Below, piece after piece: positions 32,303 to 42,217 of a stretch of 46,984 nt of DNA. Position 1 is the first letter of the stretch. Every line of letters starts with the position of its first letter. A program made the translations under genes and the position numbers. The DNA is from Deltaproteobacteria bacterium (GTDB lineage Bacteria; Desulfobacterota; Deferrimicrobia; J040), in NCBI GenBank assembly GCA_011773515.1, contig WVXK01000057.1, positions 15,586 to 62,569 on the forward strand. Direction: 5' to 3'. The notes under the pieces are model-generated. The model made no database searches and was not told the origin of the DNA. It saw only the letters and a list, made by a program, of their open reading frames with translations.

Positions 32303-33240
32303 CGCTGGCCCTCCCGGGTCAGCTCCCGGAAAATCGTCTCGAGGGCCCGTGTATCCCTGCGAAATTCCAGAAGGAGCCAGTTCCTCTCCCTGATAATGCG
32401 GTAGATGTCGGGACGCAGGTCCCCTTCATCGCTGATGGAGAGGGAAAAGTCGAGGATCCCGTTTTCGAAGCTGTTCAGCGTCGTTTCCGTGACGCCGGGC
32501 AGCCCCTCGAAGGCGTTTTTGACCTCGTAAAAGTCTGCGTTCTTCAGGGAAACGCTGACGGTGTATTCCCTTCCCGTTCCCTCTTTCAGCTCCTCCGTCG
32601 CCCCGTCGGCGACGATCCTGCCCCGGTTGATTATGACGACCCGGTCGCAGGTGGCCTCCACTTCGCTCAGGATGTGGGTCGACAGGATCACGGTCTTTTC
32701 CCTGCCGATTTCCTTGATGATGTCCCGGATCTCGACGATCTGGTTCGGGTCGAGCCCCGAGGTGGGCTCGTCCAGCACGAGTATCTCGGGCTCGTCCATC
32801 ATGGCCTGCGCGAGGCCGACCCGCTGCTTGTACCCCTTGGAGAGCTCCTGCACGGGCTTGTGCATGACCTCTGAAATTCCGCACAGCCCGGCCACCTCCC
32901 CTATCCTGGATTCTTTCCTTTTTCCCGACAGCCGCCTCACATCGGCCACGAAGGCGAGGAAGTCGTACACCAGCATCTCCGGGTAGAGGGGGGCCGATTC
33001 GGGAAGGTAGCCGATCATTTTCTTGATTTCCAGCGGGTGCTCGTGAATGCTGTAATCGTTCACGTAGATGCTTCCCGACGTGGGCTGCAGGAAACAGGTG
33101 AGAATCCGCAGGGTTGTCGTCTTTCCGGCGCCGTTTGGCCCGAGGAGCCCGATGATTTCTCCCCGGGCAATCTCGAAACTGATCCCGTCCACGGCCCGGA
33201 CGCTGCCGTAGTGCTTGGTGAGCCCATCAATACGGATCAT
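32299..33240 (-). CDS. GldA-like ABC transporter ATP-binding protein
   Basis: This 313-aa ATPase has Walker A LLGPNGAGKTT (34-44), signature LSKGYKQRVGLAQAM, Walker B EILVLDEPTSGLDPNQ and the H-loop STHILSEVE. The C-terminal extension of about 90 residues after the nucleotide domain is shared with GldA-like ATPases. It is the first gene of the four-gene operon. The ATG at 33240 is preceded by GAGAGAGATCC, and a good sigma-70 promoter lies about 125 bp upstream. It powers the GldF-like permease. Confidence 0.95.
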   Translation of the reverse strand: MIRIDGLTKHYGSVRAVDGISFEIARGEIIGLLGPNGAGKTTTLRILTCFLQPTSGSIYVNDYSIHEHPLEIKKMIGYLPESAPLYPEMLVYDFLAFVADVRRLSGKRKESRIGEVAGLCGISEVMHKPVQELSKGYKQRVGLAQAMMDEPEILVLDEPTSGLDPNQIVEIRDIIKEIGREKTVILSTHILSEVEATCDRVVIINRGRIVADGATEELKEGTGREYTVSVSLKNADFYEVKNAFEGLPGVTETTLNSFENGILDFSLSISDEGDLRPDIYRIIRERNWLLLEFRRDTRALETIFRELTREGQR

Positions 33241-33365
33241 GGATCTCTCTCTCTTTCCAATACGGTGCCGGTTTGCATTTTCGATGGGTGATTGATGTCT
33301 GACCGTCTATCGACCCCTTTTTTCAATGATAGTGAAGGTTCGGGAGGAAATTTCCCGTTCCCGGT

Positions 33366-33395
33366 AATATAGTATACCCCCCATTGCCCTGTCAA
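33366..33395 (-). promoter_or_regulatory. Putative sigma-70 promoter for the GldA-like operon
   Basis: On the minus strand TTGACA (33395-33390) is a perfect -35, and TATATT (33371-33366) is the -10 at an 18-bp spacer; an overlapping TATACT is at a shorter 13-bp spacing. It points at the ABC operon with a leader of about 120 nt. The region 33241-33422 otherwise contains no gene that I can support. Confidence 0.55.
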
Positions 33396-33422
33396 GCGGT
33401 GACACGTGCGGCTCCTTCCCTC

Positions 33423-34295
33423 CTAGATACCCGACGCCTCCCGGATGCTGCGGGCGATGGCCGAGATATCCTCGTCGCCGTATCCCCGGGCGATCAGCCC
33501 CGTCTCCGCCTGCGCCACGCTGGCAGCCACGGGCATAACGACGCCCAGCTCCCGTCCGATTTCAAGGGCGATGTCCAGGTCCTTCCGGTGAAGCCTGAGC
33601 CTGAATCCCGGGGGGTAGGTGTTGTCGATCATGTTCCCGGAACGGTTTACGAGCGCCCAGGAGCTCGCAGCCCCGCCGGAGACCGCCCGGACCACTTTTT
33701 CCATGTCGAGCCCCGCTTTCAGCCCCAGCGCGATACCCTCGGCAACGCTGAAGTAGGTGCCTGCCACGATGATCTGGTTGATGGCCTTGGTGAGCTGACC
33801 GGTCCCCACCGGCCCGGTGTGGGTGATCGTGCTTCCCATTACGGCCAGCACCGGTCCCGCCCGTTCCACGTCTTTCGCCTCCCCCCCCACCATGATGGAC
33901 AGGGTTCCCTTCCTGGCCCCCTCCGAGCCGCCCGAGACGGGTGCATCGATCATCTGAACGCCCTTTTCCGCGAGCCTTTCCGCTATGCGCCGGGTGGCGC
34001 GTGGGCTGATCGTGGACATGTCCACCACGAGGGCCCCCGGTTTCGCACCGTGGATTACCCCTGCCTCTCCGAGGATGACGTCTTCCACGTCGGGGGTGTC
34101 GCTGACGCAGGTGATGACCAGGTCGCAGCCCCCTGCCGCGTTACGGGGCGTCAGGGCCCGTGACGCCCCCTCTCTGGCCAGGGGCTCCTCCTTTTCCCTC
34201 GTCCGGTTGTGCACGGTGAGATCATATCCCGCCTTGAGGATGTTCAAAGCCATGGGTGCTCCCATGGTTCCCATGCCGATAAAGGCGACTTTCAT
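33423..34295 (-). CDS. NAD(P)-dependent beta-hydroxyacid dehydrogenase (HIBADH family)
   Basis: This 290-aa enzyme belongs to the 3-hydroxyisobutyrate/tartronate-semialdehyde/glyoxylate reductase family. It has the Rossmann motif VAFIGMGTMGAPMALNIL at the N terminus, VVDMSTISP, the substrate-binding DAPVSGGSEGARKGTLSIMVGG, the catalytic Lys in GQLTKAINQ, and the C-terminal RKDLDIALEIG. HNRTRE after beta-2 suggests NADP(H). Length is the family norm. The start at 34295 has GGAGGTGCCT just before it; an ATG at 34553 in the same frame would overlap the divergent aldo/keto reductase-like gene. Substrate is undetermined; succinic-semialdehyde or glyoxylate reduction are common activities in this group. 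Confidence 0.93.
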   Translation of the reverse strand: MKVAFIGMGTMGAPMALNILKAGYDLTVHNRTREKEEPLAREGASRALTPRNAAGGCDLVITCVSDTPDVEDVILGEAGVIHGAKPGALVVDMSTISPRATRRIAERLAEKGVQMIDAPVSGGSEGARKGTLSIMVGGEAKDVERAGPVLAVMGSTITHTGPVGTGQLTKAINQIIVAGTYFSVAEGIALGLKAGLDMEKVVRAVSGGAASSWALVNRSGNMIDNTYPPGFRLRLHRKDLDIALEIGRELGVVMPVAASVAQAETGLIARGYGDEDISAIARSIREASGI

Positions 34296-34529
34296 AGGCA
34301 CCTCCTTCGCTTCTTCACACACGATAGTTGTATCACCCTCCGGGCCGGGAATCCAGCCGTCCCGTGGAGCCCGGTTTGCCGCGGCTCCTGCCCGCCGCCG
34401 ATCCATTCGGGGCATCTCACGGGGTCGCACCGGTGTGCATCTTTCCGATTTCTCGAGCCGGGCAGTTCCGTGATAGTATTGGTGAAATGCCGGGAAGAGG
34501 TCTTTGCCGTGGCGCTTGAGAATGGGGAA

Positions 34530-35339
34530 ATGATGGCAGGTTTCAGGGCCCATGTCTCCCTGGGGCGCACGGGCCTTGCCGTGAGCAGGCTCTGTATCGG
34601 GGCATCATACGGGGCCCCCGCTGCGGCCCTGGAGAGAGCCTACCACGAGGGCGGCGTCAACTTTTTCTATTGGGGAGCCATCAGGCGCCGGAGCATGAGA
34701 GATGCCATACGGAACCTGGTGCGCCATCAGCGGGACCGGATCGTAGTAGCGCTCCAGTCCTACGATCACCTGGGGTACCTCATGGAAACCTTCCTGAACA
34801 GGGGGCTTCGTGCGCTCTTGATCGAGCGTGCCGATATCCTCATCCTTGGCGGATACAGCAGGGTCCCGTCGGAACGCGTCATCGACGAGGCGGTGAGACT
34901 CAGAGATCGGGGGGTTGTCCGGTATCTCGCCCTGTCGGGCCACAACCGCGCCCTTTTCGGCGCGCTTGCCCAAAGGGACGATCTTCCCATCGACGTCTAC
35001 ATGATCCGCTACAACGCCGCCCACCGGGGAGCGGAGAAGGATGTATTCCCCCACCTGCCCCGGGAAAACCGGCCCGGTATCATGGCCTTTACGGCAACCC
35101 GCTGGGGGAGCCTGCTCAAGGCGAAGCGGATGCCCCCGGGCGAGCGGCCTCTGACCTCATCGGAGTGCTACCGCTTCGTTCTCACGAGCCCGTACGTGGA
35201 CGTCTGCCAGACGGGGCCGAGAAGCGAAGGAGAGGTGGACGATGCCCTCGCCACCCTCGATGGGGGGCCCCTCACCGAAGCCGAGATGGCCCGGGTCCGC
35301 AGGATCGGTGATTACGTGTACCGGATCGGGAAGAGGTGA
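34530..35339 (+). CDS. Aldo/keto reductase-like protein lacking the canonical catalytic residues
   Basis: This 269-aa protein has the layout of an aldo/keto reductase: N-terminal SLGRTGLAVSRLCIG, AVRLRDRGVVRYLALSGHN, IRYNAAHRGAEKDVFPHL, and the C-terminal LTSPYVDVCQTGPRSEGEVDDAL. The residues normally catalytic are altered. The GxNFFDTA Asp is a Tyr in GVNFFYWG, the following YG with the proton-donor Tyr is not found, the Lys strand reads VALQSYDH, and the active-site His of the next strand reads ADILILGGYSR. It may therefore be non-catalytic or act on an unusual substrate. The start is one of two adjacent ATGs (34530, 34533) after a GGGGAA; an upstream region of the frame reads through the divergent promoter and is ignored. 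It is divergent from the hydroxyacid dehydrogenase and converges on the Ada-like gene. Confidence 0.75.
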   Translation: MMAGFRAHVSLGRTGLAVSRLCIGASYGAPAAALERAYHEGGVNFFYWGAIRRRSMRDAIRNLVRHQRDRIVVALQSYDHLGYLMETFLNRGLRALLIERADILILGGYSRVPSERVIDEAVRLRDRGVVRYLALSGHNRALFGALAQRDDLPIDVYMIRYNAAHRGAEKDVFPHLPRENRPGIMAFTATRWGSLLKAKRMPPGERPLTSSECYRFVLTSPYVDVCQTGPRSEGEVDDALATLDGGPLTEAEMARVRRIGDYVYRIGKR

Positions 35340-35346
35340 GGGCTGA

Positions 35347-36231
35347 TCAGGGACGAAAGTCTTCGCTGCCGCCGAACCGGGCTGCCTCCCATCCCAGGAT
35401 CGCCTTCTTTCTCGCCGGTCCCCCGCCGTAGTTGCCGAAGGCCCCGGTCGACCTGATAACCCGGTGGCACGGGATGAGATAGGCGACAGGGTTCTGGCCC
35501 ACGGCCGTGCCGACGGCTCGGGCGGCCCCGGGGAAACCGGCACTTTCGGCGAGATCACCATACGTGACCAAGGCCCCGGGAGGTATGTGCAGCAGTGCCT
35601 CCCAGACCCGGATCTGGAGGTTCGTCCCCGCAAGGTGGAGGCTTATCGGGTATTCGCCCTCCCTCCGGTTCCGGGAAAAAATCCTCATTATCAGGGGACG
35701 GGTACCCTTGCGGTCCTCCCGGAATGTTGCCCCGGGCCAGCGCAGAGTGAGATCGGCAAACTTCCGGTCAAACTCTCCCGGTGGAATGAACGTGAGCCTG
35801 GTAACCCCGCGCTCTGTGGCGGCGATCAGGCATTCTCCGAAGGGGCTGTCGTAAACTCCGTATCGGATGGTCGATCCCCCCCCGAAATTCTTCACCTCAC
35901 CCGGCGTCATGGCGTGGACGCTGACCATGAGGTCGTGGAGGCGTCCGGGCCCCGACAGGCCCGCATCGATGGCCGCTTCGAGGACGGTTCGAGATCTCAA
36001 GAGGATTCCCCGTGCATATTCAGCGGTCAGAAATTGAAGAAACCTCTCCGGGCTGACGCCGGAAAAGCGCCTGAAGAGGCGCTGAAAATGGTATTCGCTC
36101 AGTCCCACGTGCTCTGCCACCTCGGCGAGGGAGGGCTGGCCCCCGGTTTTGCCCTCGATGAAGCGTATCGCCTTTTCCACTCTCTCGTAATCCCTGGTCA
36201 AGGAGCTCTTTGAAATCGATTGCCGGCTCAT
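35347..36231 (-). CDS. AraC-type HTH / methylated-DNA--protein-cysteine methyltransferase (Ada/Ogt-like)
   Basis: This 294-aa protein combines an AraC-family helix-turn-helix domain (about residues 15-110: RVEKAIRFIEGKTGGQPSLAEVAEHVGLSEYHFQRLFRRFSGVSP) with a C-terminal methylguanine methyltransferase domain. The active site is IPCHRVIRS (about 255), followed by FGNYGGG, and the upstream LLHIPPGALVTYGDLA is the DNA-recognition segment. The Cys accepts the methyl group from O6-methylguanine in a suicide reaction. The N-terminal zinc (Cys4) domain of full Ada, which takes methyl groups from phosphotriesters, is absent, so this is the shorter Ada-like form. Its ATG (36231) lies about 190 bp from the divergent secreted-protein gene at 36424. 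Confidence 0.93.
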   Translation of the reverse strand: MSRQSISKSSLTRDYERVEKAIRFIEGKTGGQPSLAEVAEHVGLSEYHFQRLFRRFSGVSPERFLQFLTAEYARGILLRSRTVLEAAIDAGLSGPGRLHDLMVSVHAMTPGEVKNFGGGSTIRYGVYDSPFGECLIAATERGVTRLTFIPPGEFDRKFADLTLRWPGATFREDRKGTRPLIMRIFSRNRREGEYPISLHLAGTNLQIRVWEALLHIPPGALVTYGDLAESAGFPGAARAVGTAVGQNPVAYLIPCHRVIRSTGAFGNYGGGPARKKAILGWEAARFGGSEDFRP

Positions 36232-36423
36232 AGTTCAATGGTGGGCGATAGAGGGGAAAGAAGCAACCCGATTCTTGCTCTTCTTGCCGTTCCTGAAATT
36301 CGCAGCCGCTGCTCGCCCCGCCCGGGGGCCGCTCCCGATAAATAGCCTATGACGAATTTAAGCCGCGGGTTACAATGTCCTCGTGGAAGGGTTGTCATCT
36401 CAAATCAGCGGGAGGGAGGAAGG

Positions 36424-37200
36424 ATGAAGAGAGTAGGGGGAGTTTTCCTGCCGGTTCTCGCCCTTGTGCTGCTGTTGGCCGCCACCTCCGGGGCCGGCGT
36501 GATGCTGGTTGACCGGAGCGGAAGCAGGACCCTCATATCCGGGGGCAAGTTCAAGGAGGTCTCGGAGGAGGATGCGCAGACGATGATCTTCGATGTGAAC
36601 AGCGGGGTGCTGACCATCGTCGATCGTGAGCGGCAGGCATACAGCAGCGGGACGGTCGACGAGTTCTGCAGCGAGGCCTCCGGGGCGATCGGGGCAGCCA
36701 TGGAGGGGATGAGCGAAGAGGAACGGGCTATGGTGCGGCAGTTCATGGAGATGGCGAAGCAGAAGAAACCGCAGGCTCCTCCCGATGTGAGGGTGACCGG
36801 AACGGGAAGCGGCGGGGAGATTGCGGGGCTTCCCACGACGAAATACCGGGTCGAGGTCAACGGCGCGCTCTTCGAGGAGATCTGGCTCACCGACGACGAA
36901 GCGATCCTGAAAGAGTTCAGGAGCTTGAGCAAGCTTGCGGACATGACGTCGAAGATGGCCGGCTGCACCCTGGGAGAGGCGGGCCTGGACGTCTCGAGCT
37001 CTCCCTATGCCACCCCGCAGTTCAGGGAGCTCTTCACGAAAGGATATCCCCTCAAGATGCGCTCCTACGGGGAAGGCTCGGTGTCGGACCAGGAGGAGGT
37101 CGTGGAGGTCAGAAAGGAAGCCATCCCCGACTCCGAGTTCGATCCGCCCGGCGGGTACCGGAAGATCTCCTTCGGGGAGATGCTGCAGCAGGAAAGGTGA
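36424..37200 (+). CDS. Periplasmic protein, DUF4412-like
   Basis: This 258-aa exported protein has a signal peptide (MKRVGGVFLPVLALVLLLAATSGAG) and a beta-rich mature part. Its pattern is that of periplasmic DUF4412-like proteins: VMLVDRSGSRTLISGGKFKEVSEED, FDVNSGVLTIVDRERQAYSSGTV, then a helical segment AMVRQFMEMAK, then GEIAGLPTTKYRVEVNGALFEEIWLTDD. Several such proteins resemble outer-membrane lipoprotein carrier folds, but no function is known. The start at 36424 has a strong GGGAGGAAGG just upstream; the frame continues upstream to 36349 without a ribosome-binding site. The 247-bp gap to the next gene includes a 6-bp hairpin at 37252-37266 with no T-run. Confidence 0.75.
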   Translation: MKRVGGVFLPVLALVLLLAATSGAGVMLVDRSGSRTLISGGKFKEVSEEDAQTMIFDVNSGVLTIVDRERQAYSSGTVDEFCSEASGAIGAAMEGMSEEERAMVRQFMEMAKQKKPQAPPDVRVTGTGSGGEIAGLPTTKYRVEVNGALFEEIWLTDDEAILKEFRSLSKLADMTSKMAGCTLGEAGLDVSSSPYATPQFRELFTKGYPLKMRSYGEGSVSDQEEVVEVRKEAIPDSEFDPPGGYRKISFGEMLQQER

Positions 37201-37447
37201 CGGCAAAGCCGAGGACGCTTGCCGGCATCTGAAATAGAAAGGGTGCCAGATTTCCCGACACGGGAAGGGAGGCGAGCGTGATCTGCCTGGTTCGCTATCG
37301 TGCCGCGGAAGGTTTCTCGAAGAGAGGTAACCTGTCCGGGGCGTTTTTGCAGGGGATTCTCTTCCCTGATTTTCTGACGGGGAGTTTTCAGCTCGAAAAA
37401 ATTTTTCTTCCCTGGGTTCCCCCGGCTGCCGTGGAGGTGGTGAGGCC

Positions 37448-38407
37448 GTGAAGATCCTGATCTACGGCGGCGGAGCGGTGGGGCTCGGCGTGGCGAGCTG
37501 CCTCATCAAGTCGGGCCAGGAGGTGGACGTCATCGCCCGTGATCACACCGCCTCGCTCCTTTCCGGGGAAGGGCTGACAAGAGAGGGGATCTTCGGCACC
37601 CACCATGCGGGGCCGGGAACCTTCCGCGCCTGTCTCTCCCTCGACGATCTTCCCGGGGGCGCCTACGACTTCGTCATCGTCAGCACGAAGGCCCACGATT
37701 CAGAGGAAGCGGCGCGGGACCTCTCCTCCCACCCCCGCCTGCTGGGAGCCAGCGGCAACATCGTCCTGTTCCAGAACGGCTGGGGAGGCGCCCAGCTGTT
37801 CACCGCCTTCTTCCCGGCCGAACGCGTCTTCAATGCCCGCGTGATCACCGGCTTTATCAGGCCCCGAAAGAACCGCGTGGTGGTGACCGTTCATGCCGAC
37901 GCGATCCGCATCGGGAGCCTGTTCGCCGACGTGCCTTCCGGCCTGGATGCCTTCTGTGAGGCGATGTCCGCCGGGGGGATTCCCTGTTCCGTCGCCCCTT
38001 CTGTCGGCAGGGACCTGTGGGCAAAGATGCTCTACAACTGTGCCCTCAACGCGCTCGGGGCCATATTCGAGGTCCCCTACGGGGTGCTCGGCGAGTTTCC
38101 CCATACCCGGGAGGTCATGGGGAGGGTGGTGGAGGAGGTTTTCCTGGTCATGCAGCGCACGGGCAACGAAACCCACTGGGACTCTGCCACCGATTACCTG
38201 GACGCCTTCTACGGGACGCTGCTTCCGCCCACGGCCGAGCACGAGTCCTCGATGCTCCAGGACATCCGGGAGGGGAAAAAAACGGAGATAGATTTTTTGA
38301 ACGGGGCCGTCGTTTCGCTGGGAAGAGATGCGGGCGTGGACACCCCCGTGAACCTGGTGCTGTGGGATATGGTGAAATTTTTGGAGGCGCGCTCCGCCTC
38401 CCGCTGA
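37448..38407 (+). CDS. Ketopantoate reductase-family protein
   Basis: This 319-aa NADPH-dependent oxidoreductase of the 2-dehydropantoate 2-reductase family has the N-terminal KILIYGGGAVGLGVASCLI Rossmann motif, the VDVIARD second strand, KAHDSEEAARDL and the conserved catalytic Lys in DLWAKMLYNCALNALGAIF, followed by helices with the family motif HESSMLQDIREGKKTEIDFLNGAVV. That last segment is the classic PanE/ApbA substrate-binding block. The start is a GTG at 37448 behind GGAGGTGG. Whether it makes pantoate for CoA or reduces another 2-oxoacid cannot be decided. It lies alone on the plus strand, 184 bp before the sensor-kinase gene. Confidence 0.9.
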   Translation: MKILIYGGGAVGLGVASCLIKSGQEVDVIARDHTASLLSGEGLTREGIFGTHHAGPGTFRACLSLDDLPGGAYDFVIVSTKAHDSEEAARDLSSHPRLLGASGNIVLFQNGWGGAQLFTAFFPAERVFNARVITGFIRPRKNRVVVTVHADAIRIGSLFADVPSGLDAFCEAMSAGGIPCSVAPSVGRDLWAKMLYNCALNALGAIFEVPYGVLGEFPHTREVMGRVVEEVFLVMQRTGNETHWDSATDYLDAFYGTLLPPTAEHESSMLQDIREGKKTEIDFLNGAVVSLGRDAGVDTPVNLVLWDMVKFLEARSASR

Positions 38408-38517
38408 ACGACCCGGCTCTCTACCTAACCTACTGAAATAGTTCCGCTTTATATGTTCAATGATTTTCCGTGAAAAGTCGGTCAGGGGGGAGTACGGGTG
38501 GAAGAGCCTGCCAATTT

Positions 38518-38534
38518 TGTGGAAAAATTCCCCA
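38518..38534. promoter_or_regulatory. Candidate palindromic regulator site upstream of the sensor kinase gene
   Basis: TGTGGAAAAATTCCCCA is a near-perfect palindrome (arms TGTGGAA/TTCCCCA differ at one position). It lies 57 bp upstream of the kinase ATG and resembles the sites GTGTGGAAAATATCCATAC at 42135 and GTGTGGAAGAAAGCCACAG at 42218 that flank the sigma-54 promoter of the downstream operon. An AT-rich stretch (38535-38558) follows directly and may contain the -10. Binding by the operon's own response regulator is a guess. Confidence 0.35.
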
Positions 38535-38591
38535 ATATAATATATATTTAATTATAGTGGAAAAGCCGGATCGAGGGAGGGCGGTCCCGCC

Positions 38592-40190
38592 ATGAAAGAC
38601 TTGAAATGGCACAAAAGTATTGGATTTAAAAGTGTAATGTCTGTGGGAATCACCGCGGTCCTCGTCAACGGCCTGTTTGGATACCTGACCCTCGCCATTC
38701 AGGGGCGGCATTTAAACGATACCATCCTGCGATCGGCCACCCAGATGAGCGAGACCATAGAAAAATCCATCAAATTCGACATGCTCGAGAACAGGAAGGA
38801 GAATGCCTACCGCATAATGCGGACGATAGCCGACCAGGAAGGGATCGATCGCGTGAGAATATACAGCAGCGAGGGCAAGATCATCTTCTCCACCGACAAG
38901 AGAGAGTTCGGGTCGATGGTGGACAAGAAAGCCGAGGCGTGCTATGGCTGCCATACCGAGGAGAAGCCGCTGGAAAAGCTCACCACCTCAGATCGGAACC
39001 GAATCTTCACCTCCCCCGCAGGCTTGCGGCTTCTCGGCATCGTGAACCCCCTCTCCAACGAGAGTGAGTGTTTCTCCGCTGCCTGCCACTTCCACCCCGA
39101 GTCGCAGAAGGTTCTCGGCGTCATCGACATCACCATGTCCCTCGAGGAGATAGACAAGGAGATTGCCATAACCCGGAATCGGGTCATTTTGTCGAGTGCG
39201 CTTTCCATCATAGTCATATCGACGATCATCGCGATTATATTCATGCGCCTCATCGGCAGGCCCGTCCGGGAGATCATCAAGGGGCCAAGGAGGGTTGCCG
39301 GCGGAGACCTGGATTACATGATACCGATTGCCACGGACGACGAGATGGGGTTTATCGCACAATCCTTCAATCGCATGACCCAGAACCTGAAAAGGGCAAA
39401 CGACGAAATCCACGACTGGATCAGGACCCTGGAGAGCAAGGTCGAGGAGAGGACGAAAGAGCTCAACGAGGCGCAGTTTCAGCTCATCCAGTCCGAAAAG
39501 TTAGCCGCCATCGGAAAGATCGCCGCCACCGTCGCCCACGAAATCAACAACCCCCTGAGCGGCATCTTCACCTACGTGAAGCTCATGCAGAGAAAGATTG
39601 TCGAGGGGCACGTGGGAGATGAGGACATCGAGAAATTTGGCGGGTACCTCTCGTCTATGAGCAGGGAGATCGAGCGAACCAGGTCCATCGTGGGGGACCT
39701 CCTCGACTTCACCCGGCCCAAGGAGCCGTCGAGAATAGAGACCAACATAAACAGGGTCATCGATGAGTCGGTCAGGCTCATCACGAACGAGATACGCATC
39801 AGCAACATCAGGCTGGAAAAGAGCCTGGAGCACCTTCCCAAAATCATGGTTGACCCCTCCCAGATCCAGCAGGTCTTCGTCGACACCATGGTCAACTCCT
39901 GCCAGGCTATGGAGGAAGAAGGGCTTCTCACGATACGCTCATTTTATCTTGCCGAGAGCGACGAGGTGGTCGTTGAGATCATCGACACCGGGGTGGGGAT
40001 CTCACCGGAAAATCTGTCGAAGATATTCGATCCCTTCTTTACCACCAAGACCAGGGGAACGGGCCTGGGCCTCTCCGTCGTGTACGGGATCGTCAACCGG
40101 CACGGCGGGAAGATCGAAGTGGAGAGCGAGGTGGGCAGGGGGACGCTGGTGAGAATCCGGCTCCCGGTTGAAGCGGGAGAGAAACGATAG
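38592..40190 (+). CDS. Membrane histidine kinase with a c-type heme-binding periplasmic sensor domain
   Basis: This 532-aa sensor has two transmembrane segments (about 14-36 and 198-220) enclosing a periplasmic domain of about 160 residues. That domain has two c-type heme motifs: CYGCH (117-121) and CFSAACH (160-166, a CX4CH variant). Heme-binding periplasmic sensors of this style occur in other anaerobes and report redox state or a ligand such as O2 or NO. The cytoplasmic part has HAMP (about 221-275), a coiled coil, the His box ATVAHEINNPLSG (His316), and the ATPase boxes (VDTMVNSCQAM, DTGVGISPENLSKIFDPFFTT, GTGLGLSVVYGIV). It is followed by an archaemetzincin-type gene and then a sigma-54 response regulator, which is its probable partner. 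Confidence 0.92.
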   Translation: MKDLKWHKSIGFKSVMSVGITAVLVNGLFGYLTLAIQGRHLNDTILRSATQMSETIEKSIKFDMLENRKENAYRIMRTIADQEGIDRVRIYSSEGKIIFSTDKREFGSMVDKKAEACYGCHTEEKPLEKLTTSDRNRIFTSPAGLRLLGIVNPLSNESECFSAACHFHPESQKVLGVIDITMSLEEIDKEIAITRNRVILSSALSIIVISTIIAIIFMRLIGRPVREIIKGPRRVAGGDLDYMIPIATDDEMGFIAQSFNRMTQNLKRANDEIHDWIRTLESKVEERTKELNEAQFQLIQSEKLAAIGKIAATVAHEINNPLSGIFTYVKLMQRKIVEGHVGDEDIEKFGGYLSSMSREIERTRSIVGDLLDFTRPKEPSRIETNINRVIDESVRLITNEIRISNIRLEKSLEHLPKIMVDPSQIQQVFVDTMVNSCQAMEEEGLLTIRSFYLAESDEVVVEIIDTGVGISPENLSKIFDPFFTTKTRGTGLGLSVVYGIVNRHGGKIEVESEVGRGTLVRIRLPVEAGEKR

Positions 40191-40201
40191 GAGCCAGGGC
40201 T

Positions 40202-40735
40202 ATCTACATCAGGCCCATAGAGGCTGTTGACGACGATGTTGTCGGCTGGTTGCGGCAGGATATTAACAGGTTTCTCAACCTGCCCGTGGAGGTGATGGAA
40301 GTGATGACCGCATCTCCGGACTGCTTCGAGGAAAAGAGGAAGCAGTATAATTCCACGAAGATCCTGGGTGAGCTGCTCCGGGAGATCCCACCCGATGCCC
40401 TGAAAGTTCTCGGGCTCATCGACAGCGACATTTCCATACCGATTCTCACCTTTGTTTTTGGCGAGGCCCAGCTTGGCGGTCAGGCAGCCATCGTCTCCCT
40501 GACCCGGCTCCGCCAGGAATTCTACGGCATGGAACCGAACCGGCAGATCTTTCTCGACCGTCTCCGCAAGGAGAGCTTCCATGAGCTCGGCCACACCTTC
40601 GGCCTCTACCACTGCACGGAGGATGCCTGCGTGATGAAGCTATCGAGCACGATCTTCGACGTCGACAGGAAGGGGAGCACGTTCTGCAGGGATTGTTACC
40701 TGGCGATGTTTTCAAAAATGCAGGAAGGAGGATAA
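40202..40735 (+). CDS. Archaemetzincin-type zinc metalloprotease with a non-canonical start
   Basis: The product belongs to the archaemetzincin family of small cytoplasmic metalloproteases. It has the zinc motif HELGHTFGLYH (HExxHxxGxxH) immediately followed by C-X4-C-x-M (CTEDACVM), and a CRDC pair near the C terminus that makes the second, structural zinc site typical of the family. The frame contains a clearly family-like N terminus IYIRPIEAVDDDVVGWLRQD, but no ATG, GTG or TTG precedes it. GGAG at 40190-40193 lies ahead of an ATC at 40202 (used here, 177 aa, the family norm). The first usable start otherwise is a TTG at 40250, which would remove the first beta strand (161 aa). It is flanked by the kinase (stop 40190) and the regulator (ATG 40739). 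A role in processing one of those proteins is unproven. Confidence 0.8.
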   Translation: MYIRPIEAVDDDVVGWLRQDINRFLNLPVEVMEVMTASPDCFEEKRKQYNSTKILGELLREIPPDALKVLGLIDSDISIPILTFVFGEAQLGGQAAIVSLTRLRQEFYGMEPNRQIFLDRLRKESFHELGHTFGLYHCTEDACVMKLSSTIFDVDRKGSTFCRDCYLAMFSKMQEGG

Positions 40736-40738
40736 GGG

Positions 40739-42103
<1,365 letters not shown>

Positions 42104-42134
42104 GACCGGCCCTTCCTTGATGGGAAAACGGCAT

Positions 42135-42153
42135 GTGTGGAAAATATCCATAC
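42135..42153. promoter_or_regulatory. Candidate enhancer palindrome, site 1
   Basis: GTGTGGAAAATATCCATAC has 7-bp arms (GTGTGGA/TCCATAC, one mismatch). It lies about 190 bp upstream of the -24 element, in the normal range for NtrC-type activator sites. Confidence 0.4.
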
Positions 42154-42217
42154 GGTGCTGTTTTTTTCAACTTGCTAACCACTTGATATATATAAAGAAA
42201 TGACGGTTCCGCGGGAA

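Noticed and set aside
37252-37266. TTCCCG-ACA-CGGGAA hairpin as terminator after the DUF4412-like gene
   Set aside because: The stem is 6 bp with no T-run, and similar short hairpins are common at this base composition.
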